Origin: Arthrobacter pascens
GTDB taxonomy: Bacteria; Actinomycetota; Actinomycetes; Actinomycetales; Micrococcaceae
DNA: 64,000 bases
Assembly (NCBI RefSeq): GCF_017052465.1
Contig: NZ_JAFHKT010000128.1
Coordinates: forward strand, 1-64,000
Direction: 5' to 3'
Positions 47,774-56,954 of this stretch are shown piece after piece; position 1 is the first letter of the stretch, and each line of letters opens with the position of its first letter. Both the position numbers and the translations under genes were made by a program. Under the pieces are notes generated by a model. That model saw only the letters and a program-made list of their open reading frames with translations. It had not been told where the DNA came from and did no database searches.

Positions 47774-48664
47774 TTACTCCCGCAGGGCGCGCGTCAGTTC
47801 GGCGCGTGCCAGCAACTCGTCGTCCGACGGGTAGGCCACTTCCTCCAGCACCAGCGGATGGGGCGCCGCCAGCACGGAGCGGGCATCCCGCTTCCTGGCC
47901 AGCAGGCGTTCGTGCAGCCATCCCGGCGGCTCGAGCCCCTCCCCCACGTACAGCGCCGAGCCCACCAGCGCACGCACCATATTGTGGCAGAACGCATCGG
48001 CCTGGACGGTGGCAACGATAACGCCGTCCACGCCGCGCGTGAATTCGAAGCGCTGCAGTTCGCGGATGGTGGTGGAGCCCTCCCGCGGCTTGCAGTAGGA
48101 GAGGAAGTTCTGCAGCCCCAGCAGCTTCGACGCCCCTTCGTTCAGGAGGTCCACAACCAGCGGAGACTTGTGCCAGAGAGTGTCGTACCGGCCCAGCGGA
48201 TCCCAGAGCGCCGGCCCGTCCGCAATGCGGTAGCTGTAGCGGCGCCACAACGCGGAAAAACGCGCGTCGAACCCCTCCGGCGCAATGGACACCTGGTGCA
48301 CCACAATGGCGCCGGTCAGGTCCCCGAGCCCCCGGCTCAGTGCGCCCCTCAGCCGGCGTAAAAGCGCGACGGCGGGATCGAGTTCCGCGCCGCGGTTCAG
48401 TCCCAGCCACTCGGCTTCCGTCAGGTCGAGGTGGACCACCTGGCCGCGGGCATGCACGCCGGCGTCTGTCCGCCCCGCGACGGTCACCCGGACCGGCCGG
48501 CGGATCAGCAGCTCCAGCGCCTCCTCCAGGGTTCCCTGGACGGTGCGCAGCCCGGGCTGCACTGCCCACCCGCTGAAGGGGCCGCCGTCGTACGCCAAAT
48601 CAAGTCGGATACGCAAAAACCCGCCGCCCCCCACTACGGGGGCCGCGGGTTTTTGGTCGTTCAT
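47774..48664 (-). CDS. truA: tRNA pseudouridine(38-40) synthase
   Basis: Isomerises uridines 38-40 in the anticodon arm. From ATG 48664 it has 296 residues, with catalytic Asp67 in AGRTDAGVHARGQVVH, plus RYSYRIADG and NFLSYCKPREGSTT. The frame is open further upstream but overlaps rplQ. The first 16 codons coincide with a terminator-like hairpin, so a later start (for example the TTG before RIRLDLAYDG) is possible. truA downstream of rplQ is the usual actinobacterial order. Confidence 0.93.
   Translation of the reverse strand: MNDQKPAAPVVGGGGFLRIRLDLAYDGGPFSGWAVQPGLRTVQGTLEEALELLIRRPVRVTVAGRTDAGVHARGQVVHLDLTEAEWLGLNRGAELDPAVALLRRLRGALSRGLGDLTGAIVVHQVSIAPEGFDARFSALWRRYSYRIADGPALWDPLGRYDTLWHKSPLVVDLLNEGASKLLGLQNFLSYCKPREGSTTIRELQRFEFTRGVDGVIVATVQADAFCHNMVRALVGSALYVGEGLEPPGWLHERLLARKRDARSVLAAPHPLVLEEVAYPSDDELLARAELTRALRE
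48617..48656 (-). terminator. Terminator-like hairpin inside the first codons of truA
   Basis: On the minus strand aaaacccgcggccccc pairs with ggggggcggcgggttttt across a short gtagt loop, with one mismatch, and the right arm ends in five T. It lies 40 to 80 bases after the rplQ stop at 48696, and within truA if ATG 48664 is the start. Confidence 0.7.
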
Positions 48665-48678
48665 AGACTTAAGTCTAT
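48663..48678. repeat. Perfect 16-bp palindrome atagactt-aagtctat
   Basis: A perfect inverted repeat with no loop, covering the truA ATG (48662-48664) and the bases upstream, in the short rplQ-truA gap. It could be a binding site for a dimeric protein or part of the extended terminator stem. Confidence 0.6.
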
Positions 48679-48695
48679 GCGAAGAAATCAGCGAA

Positions 48696-49274
48696 TTACT
48701 TCGCGTCCTTCTCGTCAGCAGCAGCCTTCTCGTCAGCAGCTTCCTCAGCGGCCGGAGCCTCTTCGGTTGCAGCTTCGGTCTCGGCAGCTTCAGCCTCAGC
48801 TTCCGGAGCGGCTTCGGTCTCGGCGACCTCAGCTTCCTCGGCAGCCGGAGCAGCCTTGTCTGCATCGCGCTTGGCAGCAGCAGTAGCCTCGGCTACAACA
48901 GCCTGCTTGGCGGAAACCGGCTCGAGAACCAGCTCGATGACAGCCATGGGAGCGTTGTCGCCCTTGCGGTTGCCGATCTTGGTGATGCGGGTGTAGCCGC
49001 CGTCGCGGTTCTCCACTGCCTGTGCAATGTCGGTGAACAGCTCGTGGACGATGCCCTTGTTGCTGATCAGGCCGAGCACGCGGCGGCGGGAAGCGAGGTC
49101 GCCGCGCTTGGCGAAGGTGACCAGGCGCTCTGCGTACGGCTTCAGGCGCTTGGCTTTGGTGACCGTGGTGGTGATCCGCTTGTGCTCGAACAGTGCTGCT
49201 GCCAGGTTCGCGAGCATAAGACGCTCGTGAGCCGGGCCGCCTCCGAGGCGCGGACCCTTAGTGGGGGTAGGCAT
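48696..49274 (-). CDS. rplQ: 50S ribosomal protein L17 with acidic tail
   Basis: 192 residues. The core, residues 1 to about 120, is standard L17 ([58 protein letters not shown]). A 65-residue tail of Ala and Glu ([20 protein letters not shown]) is added, as in other Micrococcaceae; its role is unknown. ATG 49274 has GGAG eight bases ahead. It follows rpoA by 77 bases in the alpha operon. Confidence 0.97.
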   Translation of the reverse strand: MPTPTKGPRLGGGPAHERLMLANLAAALFEHKRITTTVTKAKRLKPYAERLVTFAKRGDLASRRRVLGLISNKGIVHELFTDIAQAVENRDGGYTRITKIGNRKGDNAPMAVIELVLEPVSAKQAVVAEATAAAKRDADKAAPAAEEAEVAETEAAPEAEAEAAETEAATEEAPAAEEAADEKAAADEKDAK

Positions 49275-49351
49275 AATTGTTTCTCCTCATATGGAAGCCG
49301 GTGGGCTGCGCACAACATGGTGCATCCAGCCCGCCAGCCAAGATCTGCTTG

Positions 49352-50362
49352 TTAGAGCTCGTCGTCGCTGAACGCGGCGTCGTCCTCTTCGATGGCTGCG
49401 GCGCGCGCGGCGAGGTCGAAGCCGGGAGGCGAGTCCTTGAGGGACAGTCCCAGTTCAACCAGCTTTGCCTTGACCTCGTCGATGGACTTCGCACCGAAGT
49501 TACGGATGTCCATCAGGTCAGCCTCGGAGCGGGCAACGAGTTCACCCACGGTGTGGATGCCCTCACGCTTGAGGCAGTTGTAGGAACGGACGGTGAGGTC
49601 CAGATCCTCGATCGGCAGAGCCATGTCTGCTGCCAAGGCAGCATCCGTCGGCGACGGGCCAATCTCGATACCTTCAGCTGCGGTGTTCAGCTCGCGGGCC
49701 AGACCGAAGAGTTCCACCAGGGTGGTACCTGCGGAAGCAACGGCATCGCGCGGGGCGATGGCCTGCTTGGTCTCGACGTCAACAATGAGCTTGTCGAAGT
49801 CGGTGCGCTGCTCAACACGGGTGGCTTCCACGCGGAAAGTAACCTTCAGCACCGGCGAGTAGATGGAGTCGACCGGGATGCGGCCGATCTCTGCGTCGCC
49901 GGACTTGTTCTGAGCTGCCGAAACGTAGCCGCGGCCGCGCTCGATGGTCAGTTCGAGTTCGAACTTGCCCTTCGAGTTCAGCGTGGCAATGTGCAGATCC
50001 GGGTTGTGGAATTCGACGCCGGCCGGCGGAGCGATGTCCGCGGCGGTGACGACTCCGGGTCCCTGCTTGCGCAGGTAAGCAACAACCGGCTCGTCGTGCT
50101 CGGAGGACACGGACAGGTTCTTGATGTTGAGGATGATCTCGGTGACATCTTCCTTGACACCCGGAACCGTGGTGAACTCGTGCAGCACGCCATCGATCCG
50201 GATGCTGGTTACAGCGGCACCGGGGATGGAGGAGAGCAGGGTACGGCGGAGGGAGTTTCCGAGGGTGTATCCGAAGCCCGGCTCCAGCGGTTCAATGATG
50301 AAACGGGAGCGGTTATCGGAGACGACCTCTTCGGAGAGGGTGGGGCGCTGTGCAATGAGCAC
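49352..50362 (-). CDS. rpoA: RNA polymerase alpha subunit
   Basis: 336 residues. N-terminal dimerisation domain with [25 protein letters not shown] and [18 protein letters not shown]-terminal domain with [22 protein letters not shown] and [14 protein letters not shown], which contacts UP elements and activators. GTG 50362 has AAAGGAAA eight bases upstream. In many actinobacteria rpsD lies just before rpoA; here it does not. Confidence 0.98.
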   Translation of the reverse strand: MLIAQRPTLSEEVVSDNRSRFIIEPLEPGFGYTLGNSLRRTLLSSIPGAAVTSIRIDGVLHEFTTVPGVKEDVTEIILNIKNLSVSSEHDEPVVAYLRKQGPGVVTAADIAPPAGVEFHNPDLHIATLNSKGKFELELTIERGRGYVSAAQNKSGDAEIGRIPVDSIYSPVLKVTFRVEATRVEQRTDFDKLIVDVETKQAIAPRDAVASAGTTLVELFGLARELNTAAEGIEIGPSPTDAALAADMALPIEDLDLTVRSYNCLKREGIHTVGELVARSEADLMDIRNFGAKSIDEVKAKLVELGLSLKDSPPGFDLAARAAAIEEDDAAFSDDEL

Positions 50363-50442
50363 TTAGGTTTCCTTTCGGCGAGCATCCGCTATATGACGCA
50401 ACACAGGTGGTGGAAAATCGGTCTGAAGTCTTAACGCGCTGG

Positions 50443-50475
50443 GCTTGCCCGGACCCGGTAAGGGTCCGGGCAAGC
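50443..50475 (-). promoter_or_regulatory. Perfect 14-bp hairpin between rpsK and rpoA
   Basis: gcttgcccggaccc pairs with gggtccgggcaagc, loop ggtaa. There is no T run, so partial termination, RNA processing or stabilisation is more likely than a full stop. It occupies the place where rpsD is found in many relatives. Confidence 0.65.
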
Positions 50476-50493
50476 TCCGGTCAGCGGAAAAGC

Positions 50494-50895
50494 TTAGACG
50501 CGGCGGCGCTTCGGGGGACGGCAGCCGTTGTGCGCGGCGGGGGTGACGTCCTGGATGGAGCCGACCTCGAGGCCAGCGGCCTGCAGCGAACGGATGGCGG
50601 TCTCGCGTCCGGATCCCGGTCCCTTGACGAACACGTCAACCTTCTTCAGGCCGTGCTCCTGTGCACGCTTGGCAGCAGCTTCGGCAGCCATCTGTGCAGC
50701 GAACGGGGTGGACTTGCGTGAGCCCTTGAATCCAACCTCACCGGCGGAAGCCCAGGAGATGACAGCACCGGACGGGTCCGTGATGGACACGATGGTGTTG
50801 TTAAAGGTGCTCTTGATGTGCGCCTGGCCAAGCGCGATATTCTTCTTGTCCTTCTTACGCGGCTTGCGAACCGCGCCACGAGTCTTCGGGGGCAT
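50494..50895 (-). CDS. rpsK: 30S ribosomal protein S11
   Basis: 133 residues, platform protein of the small subunit. Signatures: [57 protein letters not shown] and the end [14 protein letters not shown] 50895 has GGAGAAATA upstream. It follows rpsM by 52 bases. Confidence 0.98.
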   Translation of the reverse strand: MPPKTRGAVRKPRKKDKKNIALGQAHIKSTFNNTIVSITDPSGAVISWASAGEVGFKGSRKSTPFAAQMAAEAAAKRAQEHGLKKVDVFVKGPGSGRETAIRSLQAAGLEVGSIQDVTPAAHNGCRPPKRRRV

Positions 50896-50947
50896 TATTT
50901 CTCCTACAGAAAGTTATCGGGGGAAAACCGAGTTAATCCCTCAGGGA

Positions 50948-51322
50948 TTAACGGGCCTTCTTCTTGCCGGCGACGGTACGCTTCGGGCCCTTGCGGGTAC
51001 GGGCGTTGGTCTTCGTACGCTGTCCGCGTACGGGCAGGCCCTTGCGGTGACGCAGGCCTTCGTAGCTGCCGATTTCGACCTTGCGGCGGATATCTGCGGC
51101 CACTTCGCGGCGAAGGTCACCCTCAACCTTGTAGTTGCCTTCAATGTAGTCACGCAGCTGGACCAGTTCGGCGTCGCTGAGGTCCTTTACGCGGACGTCA
51201 GCGCTGATGCCGGTGGCAGCCAGGGTTTCGTGTGCACGGGTCTTGCCCACGCCGTAGATGTAAGTAAGCGCAATTTCCAGCCGCTTTTCGCGGGGAATGT
51301 CTACGCCAGCGAGACGAGCCAT
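50948..51322 (-). CDS. rpsM: 30S ribosomal protein S13
   Basis: 124 residues from ATG 51322 ([19 protein letters not shown]), chosen because AAGGAG lies about ten bases ahead and family members begin here; the frame runs 17 codons further upstream. Other marks are [34 protein letters not shown] and the basic end VAGKKKAR. It contacts the P-site tRNA and L5. Confidence 0.98.
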   Translation of the reverse strand: MARLAGVDIPREKRLEIALTYIYGVGKTRAHETLAATGISADVRVKDLSDAELVQLRDYIEGNYKVEGDLRREVAADIRRKVEIGSYEGLRHRKGLPVRGQRTKTNARTRKGPKRTVAGKKKAR

Positions 51323-51504
51323 AGTGGCAGTACTCCTTGAATAAACCGGAGGTCGTAGGCAGTACACCCGCACGATCAGTGCGGCCCCAGCCTCCGACCG
51401 GGGGTTAGCTGTCCGGACTCTTTAGAGCTCAATGTTCCAGTTCAGCTTGTGCTGCCTTTTATTTACTTGCGTGGGTTAGCAACCCAGGGATTCCCGGAAG
51501 GGAA

Positions 51505-51618
51505 TTAGCCCTGGCGCTGCTTGTGGCGCGGGTTCTCGCAGATCACCATGACCCGGCCATTACGGCGGATCACTTTGCACTTTTCGCAGATCTGCTTGAC
51601 GCTCGGCTTGACCTTCAT
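51505..51618 (-). CDS. rpmJ: 50S ribosomal protein L36
   Basis: 37 residues, [20 protein letters not shown] and so on, ending HKQRQG. The four zinc ligands Cys-x2-Cys, Cys and His are present, so it is the zinc-binding form. It lies between infA and rpsM as usual. Confidence 0.98.
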   Translation of the reverse strand: MKVKPSVKQICEKCKVIRRNGRVMVICENPRHKQRQG

Positions 51619-51688
51619 GGCGTTCCTTTGCGTGATAGCAGTTGGTCCGATGGACCGGCCTTCGGCAGTTGCTCTGGCCGCCCAACGT

Positions 51689-51910
51689 TTACTTGTAGCG
51701 GTAGACGATACGACCACGTGTCAGGTCGTAAGGGCTCAGCTCCACCACTACCCGGTCCTCAGGGAGAATCCTGATGTAGTGCTGACGCATTTTTCCAGAG
51801 ATGTGTGCCAGAACGACGTGCTTGTTGGTGAGCTCAACACGAAACATCGCGTTGGGCAGCGCCTCAGTCACTACGCCCTCGATCTCTATGACCCCGTCCT
51901 TCTTGGCCAT
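51689..51910 (-). CDS. infA: Translation initiation factor IF-1
   Basis: 73 residues of the S1-like OB fold: [40 protein letters not shown] and RIVYRYK at the end. GGAGG lies very close (two bases) to ATG 51910. It is first in the infA-rpmJ-rpsM-rpsK-rpoA-rplQ run; the 196 bases before it, up to the peptidase stop, must hold the promoter. Confidence 0.98.
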   Translation of the reverse strand: MAKKDGVIEIEGVVTEALPNAMFRVELTNKHVVLAHISGKMRQHYIRILPEDRVVVELSPYDLTRGRIVYRYK

Positions 51911-52106
51911 ATCCTCCGCTAACTGTTGTTTGCCTCAGCCCACCGGATTGCACCGGGCATGACTGCGGACGTTTTTTTGATTTGATTGATCGTCGCCAGC
52001 CGGCCGCAAATGGGCGTGGCAGGGCAGACAACCAACAAGCAACACTACGGCATTTGGTCCGGAATGTTAAATCCAGCCATGGTAGCGCACAATGCCGCCG
52101 CGCGCA

Positions 52107-53087
52107 TCAAAATCTGTACGCCGCGAAGGTGCCCGCCGCAGTTGTCACGGCCTCCGCGCTGCGGATCCCGTCCAGGATTGCCAAGCGTACGACGTCGGCT
52201 GCCGCACTCTGCAGGGTGATGAGACTCACCTGCCGGGCAGTCTCCGTGGTCCGGTCCAGCTTCACGGCGCCCGTCGCCAGGCAGAAGACCGTGTCCCCGT
52301 CGGCCAGCGTGTGGCTCGGGTTCAGCGCCCTGGCGAGTCCCGCGTGCGCAGCCGATGCGGTCCGCTTGCACTCGGCCGAGTCAAGGACGGCATTGGTGGC
52401 GACAACGACCAGGGTGGTGTTGAGCTGCGGTCCGGCTTCCGTCCCAGCGGCCGAAGTTTCGGCAGGCTCAGCCAGCGGCCCCCACGGCAGGCCCAGCGCG
52501 TTCACTACTGCCAGGGCCCCAACAACCACCCCGTTGTCCAGAGTGACGGAGGCGGTACCTACTCCCCCTTTGAACTGGCCCCGTCCCAGGACCGCTCCGG
52601 TGCCGGCTCCCACATTGCCGCGTTCGACGTCGTGCCCGTCGTTCTGGGCCCCCGCGGCAGCAGCCGCCGCGTAGCCCATCGCGGCGTCGGGGCGGGCGGA
52701 GAAGTCGCCGCCGCGGCCGAGGTCGAAGATGGCCGCGGCCGGGACGATCGGGACCACCCCTCCGGTGACCTCGAAGCCCCGTCCCTGCTCCTCGCACCAG
52801 CGCTGGGCGCCGTGCGCGGTGGCAAGCCCGTAGGCGCTTCCCCCGGTGAGCACCACGGCGTCCACCGTCGGGACCAGCGTCGTGGGGTCGAGCGCATCGG
52901 TCTCGTGCGTGCCGGGGCCTCCCCCGCGGACATCCACCGAGCCCACGGTTCCCGGCGGCGGCAGGACCACCGTCACGCCGCTCAGCCAGCCGCCGTCGGA
53001 CTTTTGCCGGTGCCCGACCCGCAGGCCCGGCACATCAGTAATGGATCCCGTCGCTTGCCCTGTCCCAGTGGCTTCCATGGCTCCCAT
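52107..53087 (-). CDS. P1-family peptidase (S58, DmpA/L-aminopeptidase-D-esterase type)
   Basis: Self-cleaving Ntn-hydrolase-like aminopeptidase. I use ATG 53087 (326 residues, MGAMEATGTG); ATG 53078 is an alternative and neither has a well-spaced ribosome site. Marks: SITDVPGLRVGH, SGVTVVLPPPGT, VDVRGGGPGTHETD, VLTGGSAYGLATAHG, and LNTTLVVVATNAVL, where cleavage should expose a Thr nucleophile. Substrate unknown. It sits between map and infA, where it is not part of the core operon, and is flanked upstream by a 48-bp palindrome. Confidence 0.88.
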   Translation of the reverse strand: MGAMEATGTGQATGSITDVPGLRVGHRQKSDGGWLSGVTVVLPPPGTVGSVDVRGGGPGTHETDALDPTTLVPTVDAVVLTGGSAYGLATAHGAQRWCEEQGRGFEVTGGVVPIVPAAAIFDLGRGGDFSARPDAAMGYAAAAAAGAQNDGHDVERGNVGAGTGAVLGRGQFKGGVGTASVTLDNGVVVGALAVVNALGLPWGPLAEPAETSAAGTEAGPQLNTTLVVVATNAVLDSAECKRTASAAHAGLARALNPSHTLADGDTVFCLATGAVKLDRTTETARQVSLITLQSAAADVVRLAILDGIRSAEAVTTAAGTFAAYRF

Positions 53088-53146
53088 TCTGCACCGTGGC
53101 GAGTCCCCGGACCTGGCGTGCTGACGCAGATAATTCCCCGTGACGC

Positions 53147-53194
53147 GCAAAATCCCTGGCGACACCGGAATTCCGGTGTCGCCAGGGATTTTGC
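53147..53194. repeat. 48-bp perfect palindrome between map and the P1 peptidase
   Basis: Twenty-four bases starting gcaaaatccctggc are followed at once by their exact reverse complement, centred on ggaattcc, with no loop bases. It lies 25 bases past the map stop. As RNA it makes a very strong hairpin with ATTTTGC on the 3-prime side in both directions, so it probably acts as a terminator. Confidence 0.85.
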
Positions 53195-53219
53195 GTGTCC
53201 CCAGACTAAAGGTGCGTCG

Positions 53220-54047
53220 TCAGGGAATCGGAACCGGAACCACGCCGAGCGGCGCAAGCTGGGCGGCACCGCCGTCGGGCGCTGACAGCACCCAGATGCC
53301 CTGCTCATGGACGGCGACGGAGTGCTCCCACTGGCAGGACCGCTTGCCGTCGGTGGTGACCACTGTCCAGTCATCGTCCAGGACAGCGGTTTCGATGCTG
53401 CCGCGCACCAGCATCGGCTCGATCGCGAGGCACAGGCCCGGGCGGATCTTCGGACCGCGGTGGCTGGTGCGGTAGTTCAGCACGTCCGGCGCCATGTGCA
53501 TCTCGGAGCCGATGCCGTGGCCGACGTAGTCCTCGAGGATTCCCAGTGGCTTGCCCGGCACGGCGGAGACGTAGTCGTCCACGGCGCAGCCGATGTCGCC
53601 CACGAATTTGCCGGTGGCCAGCGCGGCGATGCCCCGCCACATGGCAGCCTGCGTGACGTCCGAGAGGCGCTGGTCCTCGGGGTCGGCCGTCCCCACGATG
53701 ACCGTTCGCGCGGAATCCGAGTGCCAGCCGTCCACGATCGCGCCGCCGTCGATCGAGATGATGTCGCCGTCCTGCAACACTCTGGGTCCGGGGATCCCGT
53801 GGACCACTTCCTCGTTCACGGACGTGCAGATGCTGGCGGGGAACCCGTGGTAGCCCAGGAAGTTCGACTTTGCCCCTGCCTCCAGAAGCACGCCGGCGAA
53901 CACGTCGTCGAGCTGCTTCGTGGTGACGCCGGGCGCCGCCGCGGCCACCGCGGCGTCCAGGGCGCGGCTCAGGACCACCCCCGCCTCGTGCATGGTGCGC
54001 ATCTGGGCGTTGGTCTTGTACTCAATCCGTGGCTGGCCGAATGCCAT
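53220..54047 (-). CDS. map: Methionine aminopeptidase, type I
   Basis: Removes the initiator Met from new proteins. 275 residues with the five metal ligands in order: the two Asp in SIDGGAIVDGWHSDSA, the His in YVGHGIGSEMH, the Glu in LAIEPML and the Glu in WEHSVAVHE. HGFPASICTSVNEEVVHGIP is the type I signature. It follows adk, 123 bases away, with a hairpin in between, as in the secY-adk-map order. Confidence 0.97.
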   Translation of the reverse strand: MAFGQPRIEYKTNAQMRTMHEAGVVLSRALDAAVAAAAPGVTTKQLDDVFAGVLLEAGAKSNFLGYHGFPASICTSVNEEVVHGIPGPRVLQDGDIISIDGGAIVDGWHSDSARTVIVGTADPEDQRLSDVTQAAMWRGIAALATGKFVGDIGCAVDDYVSAVPGKPLGILEDYVGHGIGSEMHMAPDVLNYRTSHRGPKIRPGLCLAIEPMLVRGSIETAVLDDDWTVVTTDGKRSCQWEHSVAVHEQGIWVLSAPDGGAAQLAPLGVVPVPIP

Positions 54048-54121
54048 CTGCGGTTTTCCTCTCGGTGGTGCCCCCGCCGGCGGAGCTGCCGGCGGGGTGT
54101 GCCGTGGTGGCTAAAAGCCGG

Positions 54122-54152
54122 AGGCCCCTCCCAATGAACCGGGAGGAGCCTC
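54122..54152 (-). terminator. Hairpin between adk and map
   Basis: On the minus strand aggctcctccc pairs with gggaggggcct (one G-U pair) around an eight-base loop; CTTTTAG follows a few bases on. It may weaken read-through from adk into map. Confidence 0.55.
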
Positions 54153-54169
54153 GTAGCGTGGTTACTGAA

Positions 54170-54748
54170 TCAGGCTGCCTGAGCCTCTTTGATGGCCTGC
54201 ATGACGCGGTCAGTGACTTCGTCGATGGCGCCGATGCCGTCCACCTGGGTCAGGATGCCGCGCTCGGCATACTTGGCCACAACGGCCTCGGTCTGCTCGT
54301 GGTACAGGTCCAGCCGGTGGCGGATGACGGCCTCGTTGTCGTCGCTGCGTCCGGTTTCCTTCGCACGGCCCAGGAGCCGGGCGACCAGTTCCTCGTCGTC
54401 CGCGGTCAGCTGGAGGACGACGTCGAGCTTCTGGTCACCATTGGCCAGGATCTCGTCGAGGTAGTCAACCTGCGCCGTGGTGCGCGGGTAGCCGTCCAGC
54501 AGGAACCCGTCCTCGACGTCGGATTCGCTGAGGCGGTCGCGGACCATTTTGTTGGTCACGCTGTCCGGCACAAAGTCCCCGGCGTCCATGTACTTCTTGG
54601 CCTCGACGCCCAGCGGGGTCTCGCCCCTGACGTTGGCCCGGAAGATGTCGCCGGTGGAGATCGCAACGACGCCGAGGCGCTCCGAGATGCGTTCCGCCTG
54701 CGTACCCTTGCCGGAACCCGGAGGTCCGATAATCAACATTCTGGTCAT
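54170..54748 (-). CDS. adk: Adenylate kinase
   Basis: Interconverts ATP plus AMP with two ADP. 192 residues, the short-lid form usual in actinobacteria. P-loop GPPGSGKGTQAERIS, AMP-binding STGDIFRANV, and FLLDGYPRTTAQ. Its ATG overlaps the secY stop by four bases (ATGA), so translation is coupled to secY. Confidence 0.98.
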   Translation of the reverse strand: MTRMLIIGPPGSGKGTQAERISERLGVVAISTGDIFRANVRGETPLGVEAKKYMDAGDFVPDSVTNKMVRDRLSESDVEDGFLLDGYPRTTAQVDYLDEILANGDQKLDVVLQLTADDEELVARLLGRAKETGRSDDNEAVIRHRLDLYHEQTEAVVAKYAERGILTQVDGIGAIDEVTDRVMQAIKEAQAA

Positions 54749-56055
54749 CGCAATAGCCCTTCGTAGTGACGCTGCTGTAGCTGCGCGTCAATTTGCTTGA
54801 CGGTTTCCAGGCCAACGCCCACCATGATCAGGATCGAGGTGCCACCGAACGGGAAGTTCTGGTTTGCGTTGATCAGCACGAGCGCCACCAGCGGGATCAG
54901 CGCCACGAAGCCAAGGTAGATGGCCCCGGGAAGCGTGATCCGCGACAGGACGTACTGCAGGTAATCCGCGGTCGGCTTGCCGGCACGGATACCCGGAATG
55001 AAGCCGCCGTATTTCTTCATGTTGTCCGAGACCTCTTCAGGGTTGAAGGTGATCGCGACGTAGAAGTATGTAAAGAAAACGATCATGGCGAAGTAAAGCG
55101 CCATGTAGATGGGGTGGTCCCCGCGGGTCAGGTTGTTGTTGATCCACTCAACCCACGGCTGGACCGGCTGCCCCGGCTGCGGCTGGTTGAACTGCGAGAT
55201 CAACGCCGGCAGGTAGAGCATGGAGGACGCGAAGATGACCGGGATGACTCCGGCCATGTTCACCTTGATGGGGATGTAGGTGCTGGTGCCGCCCACCGTC
55301 CGCCGTCCGATCATCCGCTTGGCGTACTGCACCGGGATGCGGCGCTGTGACTGCTCCACGAAGACCACCAAGGCGACCGTCAGCAGGCCGATGGCGAGAA
55401 CGAGGAAGAACGTGCCCGGACCCTGCGACGTCCAGATGGCGCCCAGGGAGGTGGGGAAGCCTGCAGCGATGGCGGTGAAGATCAGCAGCGACATGCCGTT
55501 GCCCACGCCCTTTTCAGTCACGAGCTCGCCCATCCACATGATGAGGCCTGTGCCGGCCGTCAGCGTGATGATGATCAGGATCGTGGTGATGACGCTGTTG
55601 TCCGGGATGATCGGCAGGTTGCAGCCGGGCAGCAGCTGCCCGGAGCGCGCGAGGGACACCAGCGTGGTGGCGTTCAGCAGGCCGAGGGCAATGGTGAGGT
55701 AACGCGTGTACTGCGTCAGCTTCGACTGCCCCGAGGCGCCTTCTTCGTGCAGCTGCTGGAACCGGGGTATGACCACCCGGAGCAGTTGCACGATGATGCT
55801 TGCCGTGATGTACGGCATGATTCCCAAAGCAAAGATGGAGACCTGCAGCAATGCACCGCCGCTGAAAAGATTGACGAGCTGGTAGATCCCGCCCTGGGTC
55901 TGCCCGGTCGACAAGCATTGCTGGACATTCTGGTAGTTCACACCAGGCGAGGGGATGAAGGCTCCCAAGCGGAAGATTGTGATGATTCCCAGCGTGAACA
56001 ACAACTTGCGTCGCAGATCAGGCGTTCGAAAAGCCCGGCCGAATGCGCTAAGCAA
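54745..56055 (-). CDS. secY: Preprotein translocase subunit SecY
   Basis: Channel of the Sec export machine. 436 residues with ten membrane helices. Marks: RRKLLFTLGIITIFRLGAFIPSPGV (first helix), GGALLQVSIFALGIMPYITASII, KRMIGRRTVGGTSTYIPIKVNMAGVIP (cytoplasmic loop) and GTSILIMVGVGLETVKQI. It is separated from rplO by a strong hairpin, and so may have its own promoter together with adk. Confidence 0.98.
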   Translation of the reverse strand: MLSAFGRAFRTPDLRRKLLFTLGIITIFRLGAFIPSPGVNYQNVQQCLSTGQTQGGIYQLVNLFSGGALLQVSIFALGIMPYITASIIVQLLRVVIPRFQQLHEEGASGQSKLTQYTRYLTIALGLLNATTLVSLARSGQLLPGCNLPIIPDNSVITTILIIITLTAGTGLIMWMGELVTEKGVGNGMSLLIFTAIAAGFPTSLGAIWTSQGPGTFFLVLAIGLLTVALVVFVEQSQRRIPVQYAKRMIGRRTVGGTSTYIPIKVNMAGVIPVIFASSMLYLPALISQFNQPQPGQPVQPWVEWINNNLTRGDHPIYMALYFAMIVFFTYFYVAITFNPEEVSDNMKKYGGFIPGIRAGKPTADYLQYVLSRITLPGAIYLGFVALIPLVALVLINANQNFPFGGTSILIMVGVGLETVKQIDAQLQQRHYEGLLR

Positions 56056-56167
56056 GCGTCCTCCTCAGAAATTATTAAGTCTTGTGATGCGGGTCAATAA
56101 ACCCAACAACCGAGTCTAACGGTTGATTGCGTGATGCGAACAATCCGAAAGGGCCGGCGATTACGAA

Positions 56168-56210
56168 AAACTCCCGGCACGGGGGCCTCGGCCCCGCGTA
56201 CCGGGAGTTT
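56168..56210 (-). terminator. Strong hairpin between rplO and secY
   Basis: aaactcccgg (56168-56177) pairs with ccgggagttt (56201-56210), with more pairing of the cggcccc parts inside. On the minus strand the right arm ends with a T run. It lies about 40 bases past the rplO stop. Confidence 0.75.
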
Positions 56211-56250
56211 CAACGACGGGCATCAGCCCACCGTTCCCTGGAGGAATCTC

Positions 56251-56745
56251 CTAGAGAGCGGTGGTGCTTCCGCCTGCTGCAGCGATCTTTTCAGTGGCGC
56301 TGGCCGAGAATGCGTGGGCCGTGACGTCAACCTTGACGGTGATGTCGCCGGTGCCAAGCACCTTCACGGGCTGGTTCTTGCGAACGGCACCCTTTGCAAC
56401 CAGGTCCTCCACGGTGACAGTGCCACCTTCCGGGAAGAGCTCGTTGAGACGGTCCAGGTTTACAACCTGGAACTCAACCCGGAACGGGTTCTTGAAGCCG
56501 CGCAGCTTCGGCAGGCGCATGTGCAGCGGCAGCTGGCCGCCGGCAAAGCCAGCCTTGATCTGGTAGCGGGCCTTCGTACCCTTGGTACCGCGACCGGCGG
56601 TCTTACCCTTGGAACCTTCACCACGACCAACGCGGGTCTTGGCGGTCTTGGCACCCGGGGCGGGACGCAGGTGGTGAACCTTCAGCGCGTTCTGCTTCTC
56701 AGCAGCGCCGCTCTGTGCCTTCTCAGCAGTGTTCTTCTCTGCCAT
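56251..56745 (-). CDS. rplO: 50S ribosomal protein L15
   Basis: 164 residues, with an N-terminal addition of about 15 residues ([19 protein letters not shown]) before the usual [59 protein letters not shown] and [15 protein letters not shown] are family marks. It starts right after the rpmD stop; last gene of the spc ribosomal run. Confidence 0.97.
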   Translation of the reverse strand: MAEKNTAEKAQSGAAEKQNALKVHHLRPAPGAKTAKTRVGRGEGSKGKTAGRGTKGTKARYQIKAGFAGGQLPLHMRLPKLRGFKNPFRVEFQVVNLDRLNELFPEGGTVTVEDLVAKGAVRKNQPVKVLGTGDITVKVDVTAHAFSASATEKIAAAGGSTTAL

Positions 56746-56952
56746 TTACTTCGCCTCCTCTACCTTTACCAGGTGCGGAACCGTGTTGAGCATTCCAACG
56801 GTCACGGCGTCGGCGGTGCGGACAACGGTGTGTCCGATCCGCTTCAGGCCGAGGGACCGCAGGGTGTCGCGCTGGTTCTGCTTGCCGCCAATGGCGGACT
56901 TGATCTGAGTGATCTCCAACTGGGTGTCGGAGGGAATCAGGTTCTTAGCCAT
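56746..56952 (-). CDS. rpmD: 50S ribosomal protein L30
   Basis: 68 residues: [32 protein letters not shown] and [11 protein letters not shown] are typical. It lies between rpsE (two bases away) and rplO (abutting) in the normal spc order. Confidence 0.97.
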   Translation of the reverse strand: MAKNLIPSDTQLEITQIKSAIGGKQNQRDTLRSLGLKRIGHTVVRTADAVTVGMLNTVPHLVKVEEAK

Positions 56953-56954
56953 TG

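Noticed and set aside
48665..48865. Longer truA starting inside rplQ
   Set aside because: The extra N-terminus (Arg/Leu/Pro-rich) is the shadow of the L17 acidic tail; TruA homology begins after 48664.
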